From Flavobacterium sp. LC2016-12 (lineage in GTDB: Bacteria > Bacteroidota > Bacteroidia > Flavobacteriales > Flavobacteriaceae), in the NCBI RefSeq assembly GCF_015351595.1, contig NZ_JADKPT010000002.1, positions 1 to 64,000 of the forward strand: a stretch of DNA of 64,000 nucleotides, read 5' to 3'. Below are positions 41,981-51,224 of the stretch, piece after piece; the stretch's first letter is position 1, and the number at the start of each line of letters is the position of its first letter. The notes under the pieces were generated by a model, which was not told the DNA's origin, did not search any database, and saw nothing but the letters and a program-made list of their open reading frames with translations. Both the position numbers and the translations under genes were made by a program.

Positions 41981-42298
41981 ATGGATGTATTAATAAAGAT
42001 TAAAGATCGAGAAGGAGTTATACACGAGTTACAAGCTCCAACTGATATGGCAATGAATATAATGGAGTTATGCAAGGCATACGAACTTCCTGTTGAAGGA
42101 ACCTGTGGCGGAATGGCCATGTGTGCTTCTTGTCAGTGTTATGTTCTAAATGATGTTGCATTACCAGAAATGGGCGATGATGAAGAAGCCATGCTTTCGG
42201 AGGCATTTTATGTTAAATCTAATAGTCGTTTAGGCTGTCAGATCCCAATTACTACAGAATTAGAAGGACTGGAATTAGAACTGGCTCCAGAATATTAA
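41981..42298 (+). CDS. 2Fe-2S ferredoxin (adrenodoxin-type)
   Basis: A 105-residue ferredoxin. Cluster ligands are Cys42, Cys48, Cys51 and Cys86 in EGTCGGMAMCASCQCYV and SRLGCQI, the Cys-x5-Cys-x2-Cys-x34-Cys pattern of ISC-type/vertebrate-type ferredoxins. MNIMELCKAYELP and the acidic MGDDEEAML helix (partner contact) fit too. It carries electrons, perhaps for Fe-S biogenesis, with two Fe-S assembly genes about 1 kb upstream. It is followed by a strong terminator. Confidence 0.95.
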   Translation: MDVLIKIKDREGVIHELQAPTDMAMNIMELCKAYELPVEGTCGGMAMCASCQCYVLNDVALPEMGDDEEAMLSEAFYVKSNSRLGCQIPITTELEGLELELAPEY

Positions 42299-42302
42299 AA
42301 AT

Positions 42303-42336
42303 AAAAAAGCGAGAATTCAGATTCTCGCTTTTTTTA
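42303..42336 (+). terminator. Terminator after the ferredoxin gene
   Basis: AAAAAAGCGAGAAT/ATTCTCGCTTTTTT with a TCAG loop and T run. Confidence 0.92.
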
Positions 42337-42364
42337 TGACAATATTGTACTGATAAAAAGCATC

Positions 42365-42398
42365 AAAAAAGCCGTAATTACATTGCTGCAATTACGGC
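42365..42398 (-). terminator. Terminator after asd
   Basis: GCCGTAATT (42371-42379) pairs with AATTACGGC (42390-42398). On the minus strand a T run follows. Confidence 0.85.
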
Positions 42399-42432
42399 CT
42401 TCCCTTTATAACAATTTTCTTTAATCTCTAGT

Positions 42433-43422
42433 TTATACCAAACCTGCTGCAATTAAATACTCAGCAATTTGGATTGTGTTTGTAGCTGCTCCTTTTCTTA
42501 GGTTATCAGCAACAATCCACATATTTAATGTATTTTCCTGGCTTTCGTCACGACGGATTCTTCCAACAAAAACATCATTTTTACCTTCAGCATAAAGTGG
42601 CATTGGATAAGTGAAAGTGTCTAAATTATCCTGCACTACTACTCCATCAGTATTGTGTAAAATTTCACGAACTTCGTTTACATCAAAATCATTGGTAAAC
42701 TCCACATTAACTGCTTCACTATGTCCTCCAACAACAGGAACACGCACTGCAGTAGCAGTTACTCTGATCGTGTTATCACCAAGAATTTTTTGAGTTTCAC
42801 GAACTAATTTCATTTCTTCTTTAGTATATCCGTTTTCTTCAAAACTATCGCAGTGTGGAATCGCATTTCTATGAATTGGGTATTTATAAGCCATTTCTCC
42901 CTGAATTCCTGCATACTCATTTTCTAATTGTCTTACTGCTTTTACACCAGTTCCGGTGATAGATTGGTAAGTAGAAACTATGATTCTTCTAATGTTGTAT
43001 TTTTTATGCAAAGGTGCCAATGCCAATACCATCTGAATAGTTGAGCAATTTGGGTTTGCAATAATTTTATCTTCTTTAGTCAATGTTGAAGCATTGATTT
43101 CTGGCACTACTAATTTTTTTGTAGGATCCATTCTCCACGCAGAAGAATTATCAATAACAGTAGTTCCGGCTGCAGCAAATTTTGGTGCCCATTCTAATGA
43201 AGTATCACCTCCGGCAGAGAAAACGGCAATATCAGCTTTCATATCAACTGCTGTTTGCATTCCTACAACCTTATATTTTGTTCCTTTATATTCAATTTCT
43301 TTTCCTACTGATCTTTCAGATGCAACAGGAATTAATTCTGTAACCGGAAAATTTCTTTCCGCCAAAACTTTCAGCATTACTTCGCCAACCATACCAGTGG
43401 CACCTACAACCGCTATTCTCAT
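42433..43422 (-). CDS. asd: Aspartate-semialdehyde dehydrogenase
   Basis: A 329-residue enzyme starting at MRIAVVGATGMVGEVMLK (ATG 43422); a longer frame to 43491 runs through the promoter. The NADP site is GATGMVG, SAGGDTSLEWAPKFAAAG and DNSSAWRMD. The catalytic Cys is in NPNCSTIQ (about residue 129). Substrate residues lie in ITGTGVKA, RNAIPHCD and the final GAATNTIQIAEYL. It reduces aspartyl phosphate to the semialdehyde, the branch point to lysine/diaminopimelate, threonine and methionine. Monocistronic, with its own terminator and promoter box. Confidence 0.96.
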   Translation of the reverse strand: MRIAVVGATGMVGEVMLKVLAERNFPVTELIPVASERSVGKEIEYKGTKYKVVGMQTAVDMKADIAVFSAGGDTSLEWAPKFAAAGTTVIDNSSAWRMDPTKKLVVPEINASTLTKEDKIIANPNCSTIQMVLALAPLHKKYNIRRIIVSTYQSITGTGVKAVRQLENEYAGIQGEMAYKYPIHRNAIPHCDSFEENGYTKEEMKLVRETQKILGDNTIRVTATAVRVPVVGGHSEAVNVEFTNDFDVNEVREILHNTDGVVVQDNLDTFTYPMPLYAEGKNDVFVGRIRRDESQENTLNMWIVADNLRKGAATNTIQIAEYLIAAGLV

Positions 43423-43461
43423 TTTTATATTTTTAGTATGAATTAAATCTAAATTATAATG

Positions 43462-43469
43462 CAAAAGTA
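43462..43469 (-). promoter_or_regulatory. Candidate -7 box of asd
   Basis: On the minus strand TACTTTTG, matching TAnnTTTG, 40 bp upstream of the asd ATG. This favours the ATG at 43422. Confidence 0.55.
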
Positions 43470-43596
43470 TACATAATAAAAGTGAAAACAAGACGCTTCA
43501 CAAAAAATAACAAAATGTTACAAATTAAACAAATATAAAAAAAACCGCCCCAGTTAAGGAACGGTTAAATTAGACTTAGTGTAGCGGTATAGTATA

Positions 43597-43977
43597 TTAT
43601 TGTTTATTTTTTAATAGATCTCTAATTTGTGTAAGCAATTCTTCTTGTGTTGGTCCGGCTGGTGGTGCAACAACTTCGTCTTTCTTCTTCACTTTATTTA
43701 TTCCTTTAATAATTAAGAACAATACAAAAGCCACAATTATAAAGTTAATCACAGCCGAAAGGAACAGACCATATTTTACTCCTCCAAAAGCGGTTAATTC
43801 TTCAATGGTAGATAAATGCGCGGCATCTAAAGCTGGTTTCAATAGCAAGGGCGTAATTACATTTTCGATAAATGAGCTTACAATTTTACCAAAAGCAGCT
43901 CCAATGATTACACCGACAGCCAGATCAACCACGTTGCCTTTCATTGCAAATTCCTTAAATTCTGAAAAAAATCCCAT
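43597..43977 (-). CDS. mscL: Large-conductance mechanosensitive channel
   Basis: A 126-residue MscL of normal length. N-terminal amphipathic helix GFFSEFKEFAMKGNVVDLAVG, then TM1 with the gate AVGVIIGAAFGKIVSSFIEN, then a periplasmic loop, TM2 LFLSAVINFIIVAFVLFLII and a cytoplasmic helix TQEELLTQIRDLL. It opens under membrane tension to release solutes in osmotic downshock. Single gene; a weak hairpin AACCG...CGGTT follows. Confidence 0.96.
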   Translation of the reverse strand: MGFFSEFKEFAMKGNVVDLAVGVIIGAAFGKIVSSFIENVITPLLLKPALDAAHLSTIEELTAFGGVKYGLFLSAVINFIIVAFVLFLIIKGINKVKKKDEVVAPPAGPTQEELLTQIRDLLKNKQ

Positions 43978-44044
43978 AATTGTATATTTTAGTAGTGATT
44001 AATAGATATCGAAAATACGTAATTTTCTTTAAAATCCCAGTAAA

Positions 44045-46516
44045 CTATCGGAAAAATACCCTTTTTACACGTTGCGAAATACTAGTCAAAATTTCATAAG
44101 GAATCGTTTTTAAAGCCTCTGCCATTTCTATTACCGTTGGGCTGTCGCCGAAGATTATAACCGAATCTCCTTCTTTACAATCAATTTCACTTACATCTAC
44201 CATTAGCATATCCATACAAACACTTCCAACGATAAATGCTTTTTGATTTTTAATAGTAACAAAACCAACCTGATTTCCCCATAATCTCGAAATTCCGTCA
44301 GCATATCCAATTGGAATTGTGGCAATTTTTGTTTCTTTCTCAGCCATAAAACGACGGCCATAACCAACACTGTCGCCTCCAGGAATTGTTCTAACCTGAG
44401 AAATAATCGATTTTAAAGTACTTACGTTTTCTAAATATTTTTGTTCCGATGGATCATTGGAAACGCCATACAAACCAATTCCCAATCGTACCATATTATA
44501 TTGTGCATTTGGAAAATTGCTAATTCCGGATGTATTCAAAATATGACGAATTGGATTAATATTTAATTCTGAAATTAATTTTGAAGACAATTTTTCGAAT
44601 AAATTTATCTGAGAAATTACAAAATCATAATGTTTCATCTCGTCACTTGTTGCCAAATGCGATAAAACACTTTTAACTTTTACTGTCGTATTTCCTTTTA
44701 AAGTTGCAATTAATTCATCTAGTGTATTTTCTTCAAAACCCAAACGATGCATTCCTGTATCTAGTTTTATGTGAATGGGAAAATCCTTCAGATTCTTTTC
44801 GCGTGCAATTTTCAAAAAGGCATTTAATCCTTTAATGCTGTAAATTTCAGGTTCTAACTGATATTGAATAATCGAAGGAAAACTGGTCGATTCCGGATTC
44901 AAAACCATAATTGGCAATTTAATGCCGCCATTTTTCAAAGAGATTCCCTCGTCGGCGAAAGCCACACCTAAATAATCTACTTTATGATGTTCCAGTAATT
45001 TTGCAATTTCCAAACCTCCGTTTCCGTATCCAAAAGCTTTCACCATAACCATGATTTTTACTTCAGGATTTAGTTTCGCTTTAAAGAAATTCAGATTATG
45101 ACTAATGGAATCTAAGTTAATTTCCAGAACCGTTTCATGGGTTTTTTCTTCAAGCAAAGAAACAATTTCTTCAAACTGAAACGATCTTGCACCTTTAATC
45201 AGGATTGTCTCGTTATTGAAATTTAAACTTTCAAACTTCGAAATAAATTCGGCTGTGTTTTCAAATGTGACAATGTTTGGAAATTTGGTTACAAAAGATG
45301 TGATTGTCTTTCCAATTCCAATTACCCGATTGACTTTATTATCAGCGATAAGTTGCGCCACTTTAGAATACAATTCTTCATTTGAAAATCCGCTTTGGAA
45401 AATATCAGATAAAATAACGGTTTTTGTTGCGTTCTTCTTTTGCTGACTTTCCAGAAAATCCAAAGCAATTTTAAGCGACTGAAAATCGGAACTGTAACTA
45501 TCATCAATTATACTGCAATTATTGATTCCGTTCTTTACCTCTAAACGCATTTCAACCGGGTACAGCATTTTGATACGTTTCTGTATCGTATCAAAATCGT
45601 AATTAAAATAAAGCAGAACCAATAAACAAGAAATCGTGTTTTCAACCGAAGCCGAATCACTAAACGGAATTTCTAAATCGAAAAATTCATTCTGGAACTG
45701 ATACTGAACAGTTGTTCTTTCGTTTCTACTTTCCTTTTCGAGAATAAAAACATCGGCAGTACTATCACTAAAACTCCAGGAAAAAAGAGCTCTTTCATTT
45801 ACTGGATATTCTTTAGAAAATACTTTTAAGCATAGATCAACAAGCTCATTTTTTTGATAAATAATAACTTTAGATTTTTTGAAAAGCAATAACTTCTCTT
45901 TGATTTTCTGTTCTAACTTTTCAAAACCTTCATCATGTGCAGGACCAATATTGGTTAAAACACCAATTGTAGGCTTGATGATATTTTCGAGCTTACCCAT
46001 TTCATTCACCGTCGAAATTCCGGCCTCGAAAATACCCAAATTATGTTTTTCATTAATGGCAATTACAGAAAGCGGAACGCCAACCTGAGAATTATAACTT
46101 TTCGGGCTTCTTATAATATTATAATCGGGGCTTAATAAAAAATTAAGCCATTCTTTTACAATCGTTTTTCCGTTACTCCCTGTTAATCCTATTACAGGGA
46201 AATCGAAAAGATCACGATAATAACTTGCAAATTGCTGCAAAGCTTTGAGCGTGTTTTTTACCACCAAAAAATTGGCTTTCCCTTCACTATTTTTGGGAAT
46301 GTGGTGCACTACAAAATTCTGAACACCTTTTTCTATCAACTCCGAAATATATAAATGAGCATCATTATTAGCACCAGATAAGGCAAAAAATAATGTTTTT
46401 GATCCGTTTTGCAACGAGCGGCTGTCGATAGAAATATGATCAATAAAAACATCAGTATCAGGACCAATCCATTTGGCATCCAGAACTGAAATAAGGTTTT
46501 TTAAATTTATGCTCAT
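44045..46516 (-). CDS. Bifunctional MurF / alanine racemase
   Basis: An 823-residue fusion common in Bacteroidota. Residues 1-450 are a MurF ligase (UDP-MurNAc-tripeptide:D-Ala-D-Ala) with the ATP loop GLTGSNGKT (about 111-119), SYNSQVGVPLSV and the DDSYSSD region. Residues about 455-823 are a PLP-dependent alanine racemase with the PLP Lys in MVMVKAFGYGNGG, HIKLDTGMHRLGF, RLGIGLYGV and the second catalytic Tyr region in GDSVGYGRRF. The two halves supply D-Ala and use D-Ala-D-Ala in peptidoglycan precursor synthesis. The MurF Walker segment keeps GKT but some late MurF motifs are divergent, so ligase activity is likely but not certain. Confidence 0.94.
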   Translation of the reverse strand: MSINLKNLISVLDAKWIGPDTDVFIDHISIDSRSLQNGSKTLFFALSGANNDAHLYISELIEKGVQNFVVHHIPKNSEGKANFLVVKNTLKALQQFASYYRDLFDFPVIGLTGSNGKTIVKEWLNFLLSPDYNIIRSPKSYNSQVGVPLSVIAINEKHNLGIFEAGISTVNEMGKLENIIKPTIGVLTNIGPAHDEGFEKLEQKIKEKLLLFKKSKVIIYQKNELVDLCLKVFSKEYPVNERALFSWSFSDSTADVFILEKESRNERTTVQYQFQNEFFDLEIPFSDSASVENTISCLLVLLYFNYDFDTIQKRIKMLYPVEMRLEVKNGINNCSIIDDSYSSDFQSLKIALDFLESQQKKNATKTVILSDIFQSGFSNEELYSKVAQLIADNKVNRVIGIGKTITSFVTKFPNIVTFENTAEFISKFESLNFNNETILIKGARSFQFEEIVSLLEEKTHETVLEINLDSISHNLNFFKAKLNPEVKIMVMVKAFGYGNGGLEIAKLLEHHKVDYLGVAFADEGISLKNGGIKLPIMVLNPESTSFPSIIQYQLEPEIYSIKGLNAFLKIAREKNLKDFPIHIKLDTGMHRLGFEENTLDELIATLKGNTTVKVKSVLSHLATSDEMKHYDFVISQINLFEKLSSKLISELNINPIRHILNTSGISNFPNAQYNMVRLGIGLYGVSNDPSEQKYLENVSTLKSIISQVRTIPGGDSVGYGRRFMAEKETKIATIPIGYADGISRLWGNQVGFVTIKNQKAFIVGSVCMDMLMVDVSEIDCKEGDSVIIFGDSPTVIEMAEALKTIPYEILTSISQRVKRVFFR

Positions 46517-46542
46517 TTAGAAAGTTTCTTTTGTCAAATTTA

Positions 46543-46652
46543 GAAAAAGGTTTGCCACGAAATTCACAAAATTTCACTAATTATTGGATTTGAAGGAAAG
46601 TAAAAAAAGAAAAAGGTTTGCCACGAATTGCACAAATTTCCACGAATTATTT
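46543..46652. repeat. Tandem CCACGAA-type repeats
   Basis: AAAAAGGTTTGCCACGAA occurs twice in the same orientation (about 46544 and 46611), each followed by a TTGCACAAATTTCCACGAAT-type stretch. They are decayed members of the CCACGAATTCAC family. The gap 46517-46800 has no gene besides these and a promoter box. Confidence 0.75.
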
Positions 46653-46768
46653 TTTGGCACCTTCATAAAAAAATCAGTTACTAAAGCTTGAATTGTTTTT
46701 CACACAGCCTTAAAATATTTTAAAGATAATTTGTGAAAATTTATATATTTCGCAGTAAAAAACATTAT

Positions 46769-46776
46769 TATATTTG
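46769..46776 (+). promoter_or_regulatory. Candidate -7 box of the membrane-protein gene
   Basis: TATATTTG matches TAnnTTTG. It overlaps the first possible TTG start, so the TTG at 46801 is preferred as start codon. Confidence 0.5.
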
Positions 46777-46800
46777 TTGAATACCACAAAATATAGCGTT

Positions 46801-47406
46801 TTGAAAAAGATACTTCCACTATTCTCCTATATCCTGCATCCGATTTTTATTTCGATATATGCTACCTTGTTTTATCTATTTTGCAAGGGAGATATTTTTA
46901 CCAATCAGGAGAAATATTATGTGTTGTTCCAGATTCTTATTATAACTTTTTTGGTTCCGGTCTTGTTTTTCTTGTTGCTTCGTTCAACTGGACACGTAAA
47001 TTCTGTGATGGTTCCTGAAACATCGCAACGTAAAATTCCGCTTATTTTACAGTGTTTTTTATATATTCTTCTCGTAAAAAGAAGTATTGTAATTGCACGT
47101 TATCCTGAACTTCATTTCTTTTTTCTTGGTGCGTTATTCAGTACAATTTTAGCTTTGATATGTTCCCTTTTTAAAATAAAGGCAAGTCTGCATGTTATGG
47201 CCATCAGCGGATTGACCATTTTTGTGATTGGTTTAAACATTCATTTACAAATGCAAAATCCTTATTGGGGTGCTTTTCTAATTTTAATGACCGGAGTTGT
47301 GGCTTCTTCAAGATTAGAAATGGAAGCGCACACGCCCAAAGAATTAATGATAGGTTTATTACTGGGCGTTTTACCGCAGTTATTATTTTTATATTTGTGG
47401 CTATAG
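46801..47406 (+). CDS. Integral membrane protein
   Basis: A 201-residue protein with about six membrane helices, starting at TTG 46801 (MKKILPLFSYILHPIFIS); no ATG is available near the N-terminus. Conserved-looking features are FSYILHPIFI, a SVMVPETSQRKIPLIL loop and a last loop SSRLEMEAHTPKELMIGLLLG. The H-T-P-x-E-L pattern near the C-terminus resembles the last motif of PAP2-type lipid phosphatases, but the other PAP2 motifs are absent, so I do not assign that activity. It overlaps the converging barrel gene by 6 bp. Confidence 0.75.
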   Translation: MKKILPLFSYILHPIFISIYATLFYLFCKGDIFTNQEKYYVLFQILIITFLVPVLFFLLLRSTGHVNSVMVPETSQRKIPLILQCFLYILLVKRSIVIARYPELHFFFLGALFSTILALICSLFKIKASLHVMAISGLTIFVIGLNIHLQMQNPYWGAFLILMTGVVASSRLEMEAHTPKELMIGLLLGVLPQLLFLYLWL

Positions 47407-48108
47407 AATATAAAAAATCAGTCCAAGGTTTAATGTTCTCATATTGACACTTTCTCCGTTTATAGTTTTTACAGAAGATTTATACAACGGATTTAAACCA
47501 TAATAGGCATAAATATTCCACGTATTATATCCCGCGGAAATGTAAGCTCCGTATTGAAAATCATTCAAGTCTGGATTATTCTTTATTTTATAAGTGTTCT
47601 CTCCGTCTTTTAGAACTGACTTAGCCGCAAAAACATAACTGAATTTTATTCCGGTATAAATTCTCCAGAATTTAGTACTTTCAAAAGTTGAGTTTCGCCA
47701 TCTGAATTCTATTGGTAAATCAACTGAATATTGTCGAAATCTATTCGAAACAAATTCGTCGTAGCTGTTAACACCATAAAGTAATGATCCGTCCGTAGCT
47801 GTTGAAATGGTTAGATTTTGATAGTAATTCTGATAGCTTATTCCTAAACCAGGTGCTATTGCAAAAGTTCTTTTTTCATTGATGGGAAAATCACGTAGAA
47901 AACCTCCTGAAAATCCAGCAGAAAATTTATCTTGTTTTAAGCCTGGAGGTCCCTGAACTAACATATTATAAGTTATCGTAAAATAAAACTGATCTTCACG
48001 ATATAAGGAATCAATTTTAACCACTGGTTTTATTTCAGGTTTCACTTCTTCCTGCGAAAAAGCATTGAAAAACGAAATTAAAAACAAACAACTTAAAAGG
48101 AATCGCAT
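47401..48108 (-). CDS. PorT-like outer-membrane beta-barrel protein
   Basis: A 235-residue protein from the ATG at 48108; an upstream ATG at 48138 only adds ten residues. The signal peptide ends FNAFSQ. The rest is alternating beta strands typical of an eight-strand barrel of the PorT/OMP_b-brl type: FYFTITYNMLVQGPPG, TFAIAPGLGISYQNYYQ, VDLPIEFRWRN, YGAYISAGYNTWNIYAYYG and a C-terminal LNLGLIFYIL ending in a hydrophobic residue. PorT itself is needed for type IX secretion, but many relatives are not. A direct PorT assignment is not justified without a search. Confidence 0.78.
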   Translation of the reverse strand: MRFLLSCLFLISFFNAFSQEEVKPEIKPVVKIDSLYREDQFYFTITYNMLVQGPPGLKQDKFSAGFSGGFLRDFPINEKRTFAIAPGLGISYQNYYQNLTISTATDGSLLYGVNSYDEFVSNRFRQYSVDLPIEFRWRNSTFESTKFWRIYTGIKFSYVFAAKSVLKDGENTYKIKNNPDLNDFQYGAYISAGYNTWNIYAYYGLNPLYKSSVKTINGESVNMRTLNLGLIFYIL

Positions 48109-48242
48109 ATTGTATTTTGGTTTTAAAGTGGTTCTCAAATAAACGTTTTTTAAAGTAGATTTATTTCACACAAATATAATATAATGCCAGTTCAGGATAC
48201 CATTTGAAAGTAATTATTCTCTTTTTCACGACGAATAAAACT

Positions 48243-48267
48243 ATTTGTTGCACTATTTTCAACAAAT
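48243..48267. promoter_or_regulatory. Palindromic candidate operator before the His-rich/TonB genes
   Basis: ATTTGTTG (48243-48250), 9 bp, CAACAAAT (48260-48267), about 47 bp upstream of the -7 box. The position suits a metal-responsive repressor or activator site. The factor is unknown. Confidence 0.4.
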
Positions 48268-48313
48268 CAGCAACAGAATCCGAAAAATGAGTCAATTTTT
48301 CATTGCTCTTTTA

Positions 48314-48321
48314 TACCTTTG
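48314..48321 (+). promoter_or_regulatory. Candidate -7 box of the His-rich protein gene
   Basis: TACCTTTG matches TAnnTTTG. The ATG (48328) is only 6 bp further on, so the message may be leaderless. Confidence 0.55.
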
Positions 48322-48327
48322 TCCTGC

Positions 48328-48681
48328 ATGAAAAAAAAGCAGCTCATATTAAGTGTTTCTTTCGCGCTGACAATATTGTTCTCAATATTGTTTCAGTCGA
48401 TACACAGTTATGAGCATATTGTAAAGCAACTTTCAGAAAAACAATGTCATCACGATTATAGTGATCCAAGTGGCGAAATAACGCATCAGCATCATAATTA
48501 TGATTTGTGTTACGTTTGTCATTTTGCTTTTGGAAGTTATATTCTTCCTGAAGATTTTGCTTTTCAGTTTCGCACTTTTCATAAAGAAATTCCTTATTTC
48601 TTTACCATTCCTGAGAGTGTTTTTTCATTTTCACGAAGTGCTTATTTATTACGTGGCCCACCCGCAGCTATAGTTTCTTAG
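48328..48681 (+). CDS. Small His-rich membrane-anchored protein
   Basis: A 117-residue protein from the ATG at 48328; an upstream TTG at 48319 lies in the promoter. One N-terminal helix or uncleaved signal (residues 5-25) is followed by HSYEHIVKQL and a cluster of metal-type ligands: QCHHDY, ITHQHHNYDLCYVCHF. Several His and two CxxC Cys in 40 residues suggest binding of zinc, copper or nickel. The TonB receptor gene follows 154 bp later, so the two may form a metal-acquisition unit. Bacteroidota genomes often place such a small His-rich gene in front of a metal TonB receptor. Family not named. Confidence 0.75.
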   Translation: MKKKQLILSVSFALTILFSILFQSIHSYEHIVKQLSEKQCHHDYSDPSGEITHQHHNYDLCYVCHFAFGSYILPEDFAFQFRTFHKEIPYFFTIPESVFSFSRSAYLLRGPPAAIVS

Positions 48682-48835
48682 ATTTCGAAATACTCGAAAT
48701 AAAACCAAATTCTTAATTATAAAATTCGACGAAAAATAAATTTTCCATCTTGATACTTATCAGGATTGGCAAGTTTGCTTTGATTTCTGTTTTTATTCTC
48801 AAGAAAATTCAATTAAACTATAGCATCATTTTCAA

Positions 48836-51043
48836 ATGAAAAAAATCATATTAGCCCTTATTTTAGGGTTTTCAGGCATACTTTCTGCACAAAATTCGGT
48901 TTCAGGTATTGTAACCGATGCTCAAAATCAACCATTACCAGGAGTATCCGTTTATGCTCCTGAATTACATAAAGGAACTACAACAGATGAAAACGGGAAA
49001 TACGAACTGAAAAATCTTCCGAACGGAAGTCTTCGTCTTGCATTTTCTTATGTTGGATATGCTAATCAGAATCAAACCATTGCCAAATTAGTAAAAGAAA
49101 ACACACTTGATATTACACTTTTAGAATCTATTTTAGAAATGGATGAAGTTGTAGTTTCAACCCCTTTTAATAAATTGCAATCGCAAAACGTAATGAAAAT
49201 TGAGCATGAAAGCATCAAAACATTACAGCAAAAAGGAACTTCAACTTTGATTGAAGGTTTGGCAACCATTCCGGGAGTTTCTCAGATTTCAACCGGAACT
49301 TCTATCGGAAAACCGGTTATTCGAGGTTTGAGCGGTAATCGTGTTTTGGTTTACTCTCAAGGTGTTCGTATCGAAAATCAACAGTTTGGAGACGAACATG
49401 GATTAGGATTAAACGATGCCGGAATTGAAAGTGTTGAAGTTATTAAAGGACCAGCTTCCTTGTTATACGGCTCTGATGCTTTGGGCGGTGTGTTGTATTT
49501 CAATCCTGAAAAATTTGCCGATGCTGGAACTTTCAAAGCTAATTTCAGTCAAAAATATTTCACTAATACAGAAGGAAGCAACTCATCAATTGGATTAAAA
49601 ACATCTACAGACAATTGGAAATTTTTAGCGCGAGGAAGTTTCAATACGCACTCCGATTATAAAATTGCCGATGGCGACCGCGTAACAAATTCTCGTTATA
49701 ACGAAACCGATTTTAAAACCGGAATCGGATATAGCAATTCAAGTTTTTCCAGTGTTTTAAGATACAACTACAATAAGTTAGATCTTGGAATTCCAGAAGA
49801 CGGAATTGGAGAGCAGTCTTCAAGTAAAAACACCCTATTTCCAAGACAGGGAATTTTCAATCATTTGTTAAGTTTAAACAATGTGATCTTTTTTGAAAAC
49901 TCAAAATTAGATGTTGATTTAGGCTATATCGCCAATGACAGAAGCGAATTTGAAGACAGCAATGACGCTTCTTTAAGAATGAAACTGAATACTTTCAATT
50001 ACAACGCGAAGTATCATTTCCCAAAAATGGGCAAAATTGAAACGATTTTGGGTGTTCAGGGAATGCATCAGACCAACACTAATTTTGGTGAAGAATTTTT
50101 GATTCCGGATGCCACTACAAATGATTTTGGTGTTTTTGGAACGGCGAATTACGAATGGAACAACAGTGTTTTACAAGCCGGATTGCGTTTTGACAATAGA
50201 AATATAACTTCTGAAGAACACGGAATTTCAGGTGAAGAAGGTTATTTTGAAGCTTTAGACAGATCTTTCGACAGCTTTAATGCATCGTTAGGATATAAAA
50301 CCAAATTAGCTGAGCCTTTAACACTTCGATTGAATGTTGCAACAGGATTTAGAGCGCCCAATTTAGCCGAATTAACTTCAAACGGAGTTCATGAAGGAAC
50401 CAATCGTTATGAAATTGGAAATCCGAATTTAAAAACAGAGCAAAACGTTCAGACCGATTTAAACTTAGAATATAAAAATTCGCATTTTGAGTTCTTCGTA
50501 AACGGGTTTTACAACCACGTAAACAACTACATCTACACTTCGCCAACCGGAGATGTTATCGATGATAATGACGTTTTTGCCTATGTACAGGATAACGCAC
50601 AATTGTTTGGTGGTGAAGCCGGATTGCACTTTCACCCGCATCCCTTAGACTGGTTGCATTTTGAGACAAGTTTTGAAACTGTAACAGGTAAAAAAGACAA
50701 TAAAGATTATTTGCCTTTAATTCCGGCTAATAATTGGAATAATACCATTAGAACCGAATTCAAAATTAAAGATTGGTTTCAGGAAGGTTTTGCAACTTTA
50801 AACGTTTCTTCAACTTTTAACCAAGACAATGTGAGTGGTTTTGAAACGGCTTCAAAAGGTTATACTTTAGTAAACTTAGGTTTTGGAGGAACGGTAAAAT
50901 TGGGTAAAACTGCTTTTGATGTTAACCTGAACGGAAACAATTTATTTGATAAAGAATACATTGCACACCTTTCAAGATTAAAAACAGACGGTATTCCTAA
51001 TATTGGAAGAAACATCGTTTTGGGCGTTAACTTTAATCTGTAG
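48836..51043 (+). CDS. TonB-dependent receptor with CarboxypepD_reg-like N-domain
   Basis: A 735-residue outer-membrane receptor. Signal peptide (ends ILSAQ, residue 19), then a CarboxypepD_reg-like domain (VSGIVTDAQNQPLPGVSVY, FSYVGYANQ), a plug domain (about 120-230) with VIRGLSGNRVLVYSQGVRIE and IESVEVIKGPASLLYGSDALGGV, then a 22-strand-type barrel ending VNFNL. His-containing loop segments GDEHGLG and GLHFHPHPLDWLHFE may take part in metal binding. It imports a ligand with TonB-ExbBD energy. A metal (zinc or copper) is suggested by the His-rich protein upstream; this is inference. Confidence 0.92.
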   Translation: MKKIILALILGFSGILSAQNSVSGIVTDAQNQPLPGVSVYAPELHKGTTTDENGKYELKNLPNGSLRLAFSYVGYANQNQTIAKLVKENTLDITLLESILEMDEVVVSTPFNKLQSQNVMKIEHESIKTLQQKGTSTLIEGLATIPGVSQISTGTSIGKPVIRGLSGNRVLVYSQGVRIENQQFGDEHGLGLNDAGIESVEVIKGPASLLYGSDALGGVLYFNPEKFADAGTFKANFSQKYFTNTEGSNSSIGLKTSTDNWKFLARGSFNTHSDYKIADGDRVTNSRYNETDFKTGIGYSNSSFSSVLRYNYNKLDLGIPEDGIGEQSSSKNTLFPRQGIFNHLLSLNNVIFFENSKLDVDLGYIANDRSEFEDSNDASLRMKLNTFNYNAKYHFPKMGKIETILGVQGMHQTNTNFGEEFLIPDATTNDFGVFGTANYEWNNSVLQAGLRFDNRNITSEEHGISGEEGYFEALDRSFDSFNASLGYKTKLAEPLTLRLNVATGFRAPNLAELTSNGVHEGTNRYEIGNPNLKTEQNVQTDLNLEYKNSHFEFFVNGFYNHVNNYIYTSPTGDVIDDNDVFAYVQDNAQLFGGEAGLHFHPHPLDWLHFETSFETVTGKKDNKDYLPLIPANNWNNTIRTEFKIKDWFQEGFATLNVSSTFNQDNVSGFETASKGYTLVNLGFGGTVKLGKTAFDVNLNGNNLFDKEYIAHLSRLKTDGIPNIGRNIVLGVNFNL

Positions 51044-51049
51044 CAGCTA

Positions 51050-51202
51050 GATTAACCACAAAGTGCACAAAGATTTTTATTTAAAAACATCTTTAGAAAA
51101 CACAAAGTTCACAAAGTTAGAATCAACACAAAGCTTTGTGAACTTTGTGTTTTTACAAAACCAAGCATAGGAAAAATCTTTGCGCTCTTTGTGGTTAAAT
51201 CA
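51050..51202. repeat. CACAAAG-family inverted repeat
   Basis: TTAACCACAAAGTGCACAAAG at the left mirrors the right end, which closes CTCTTTGTGGTTAA. Inside, ACACAAAGTTCACAAAGTT pairs with AACTTTGTG, with a CAAAGCTTTG centre. It has the same design as the CGCAAAG repeats at 12382 and 33166 but a different word. Most of the gap between the TonB receptor and peptidase genes. Confidence 0.82.
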
Positions 51203-51224
51203 CTTTCTATAACACAAAAACCAC

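Noticed and set aside
46801..47406. PAP2-type lipid phosphatase assignment
   Set aside because: Only a weak resemblance to one motif. The catalytic Arg and His motifs are not all present.
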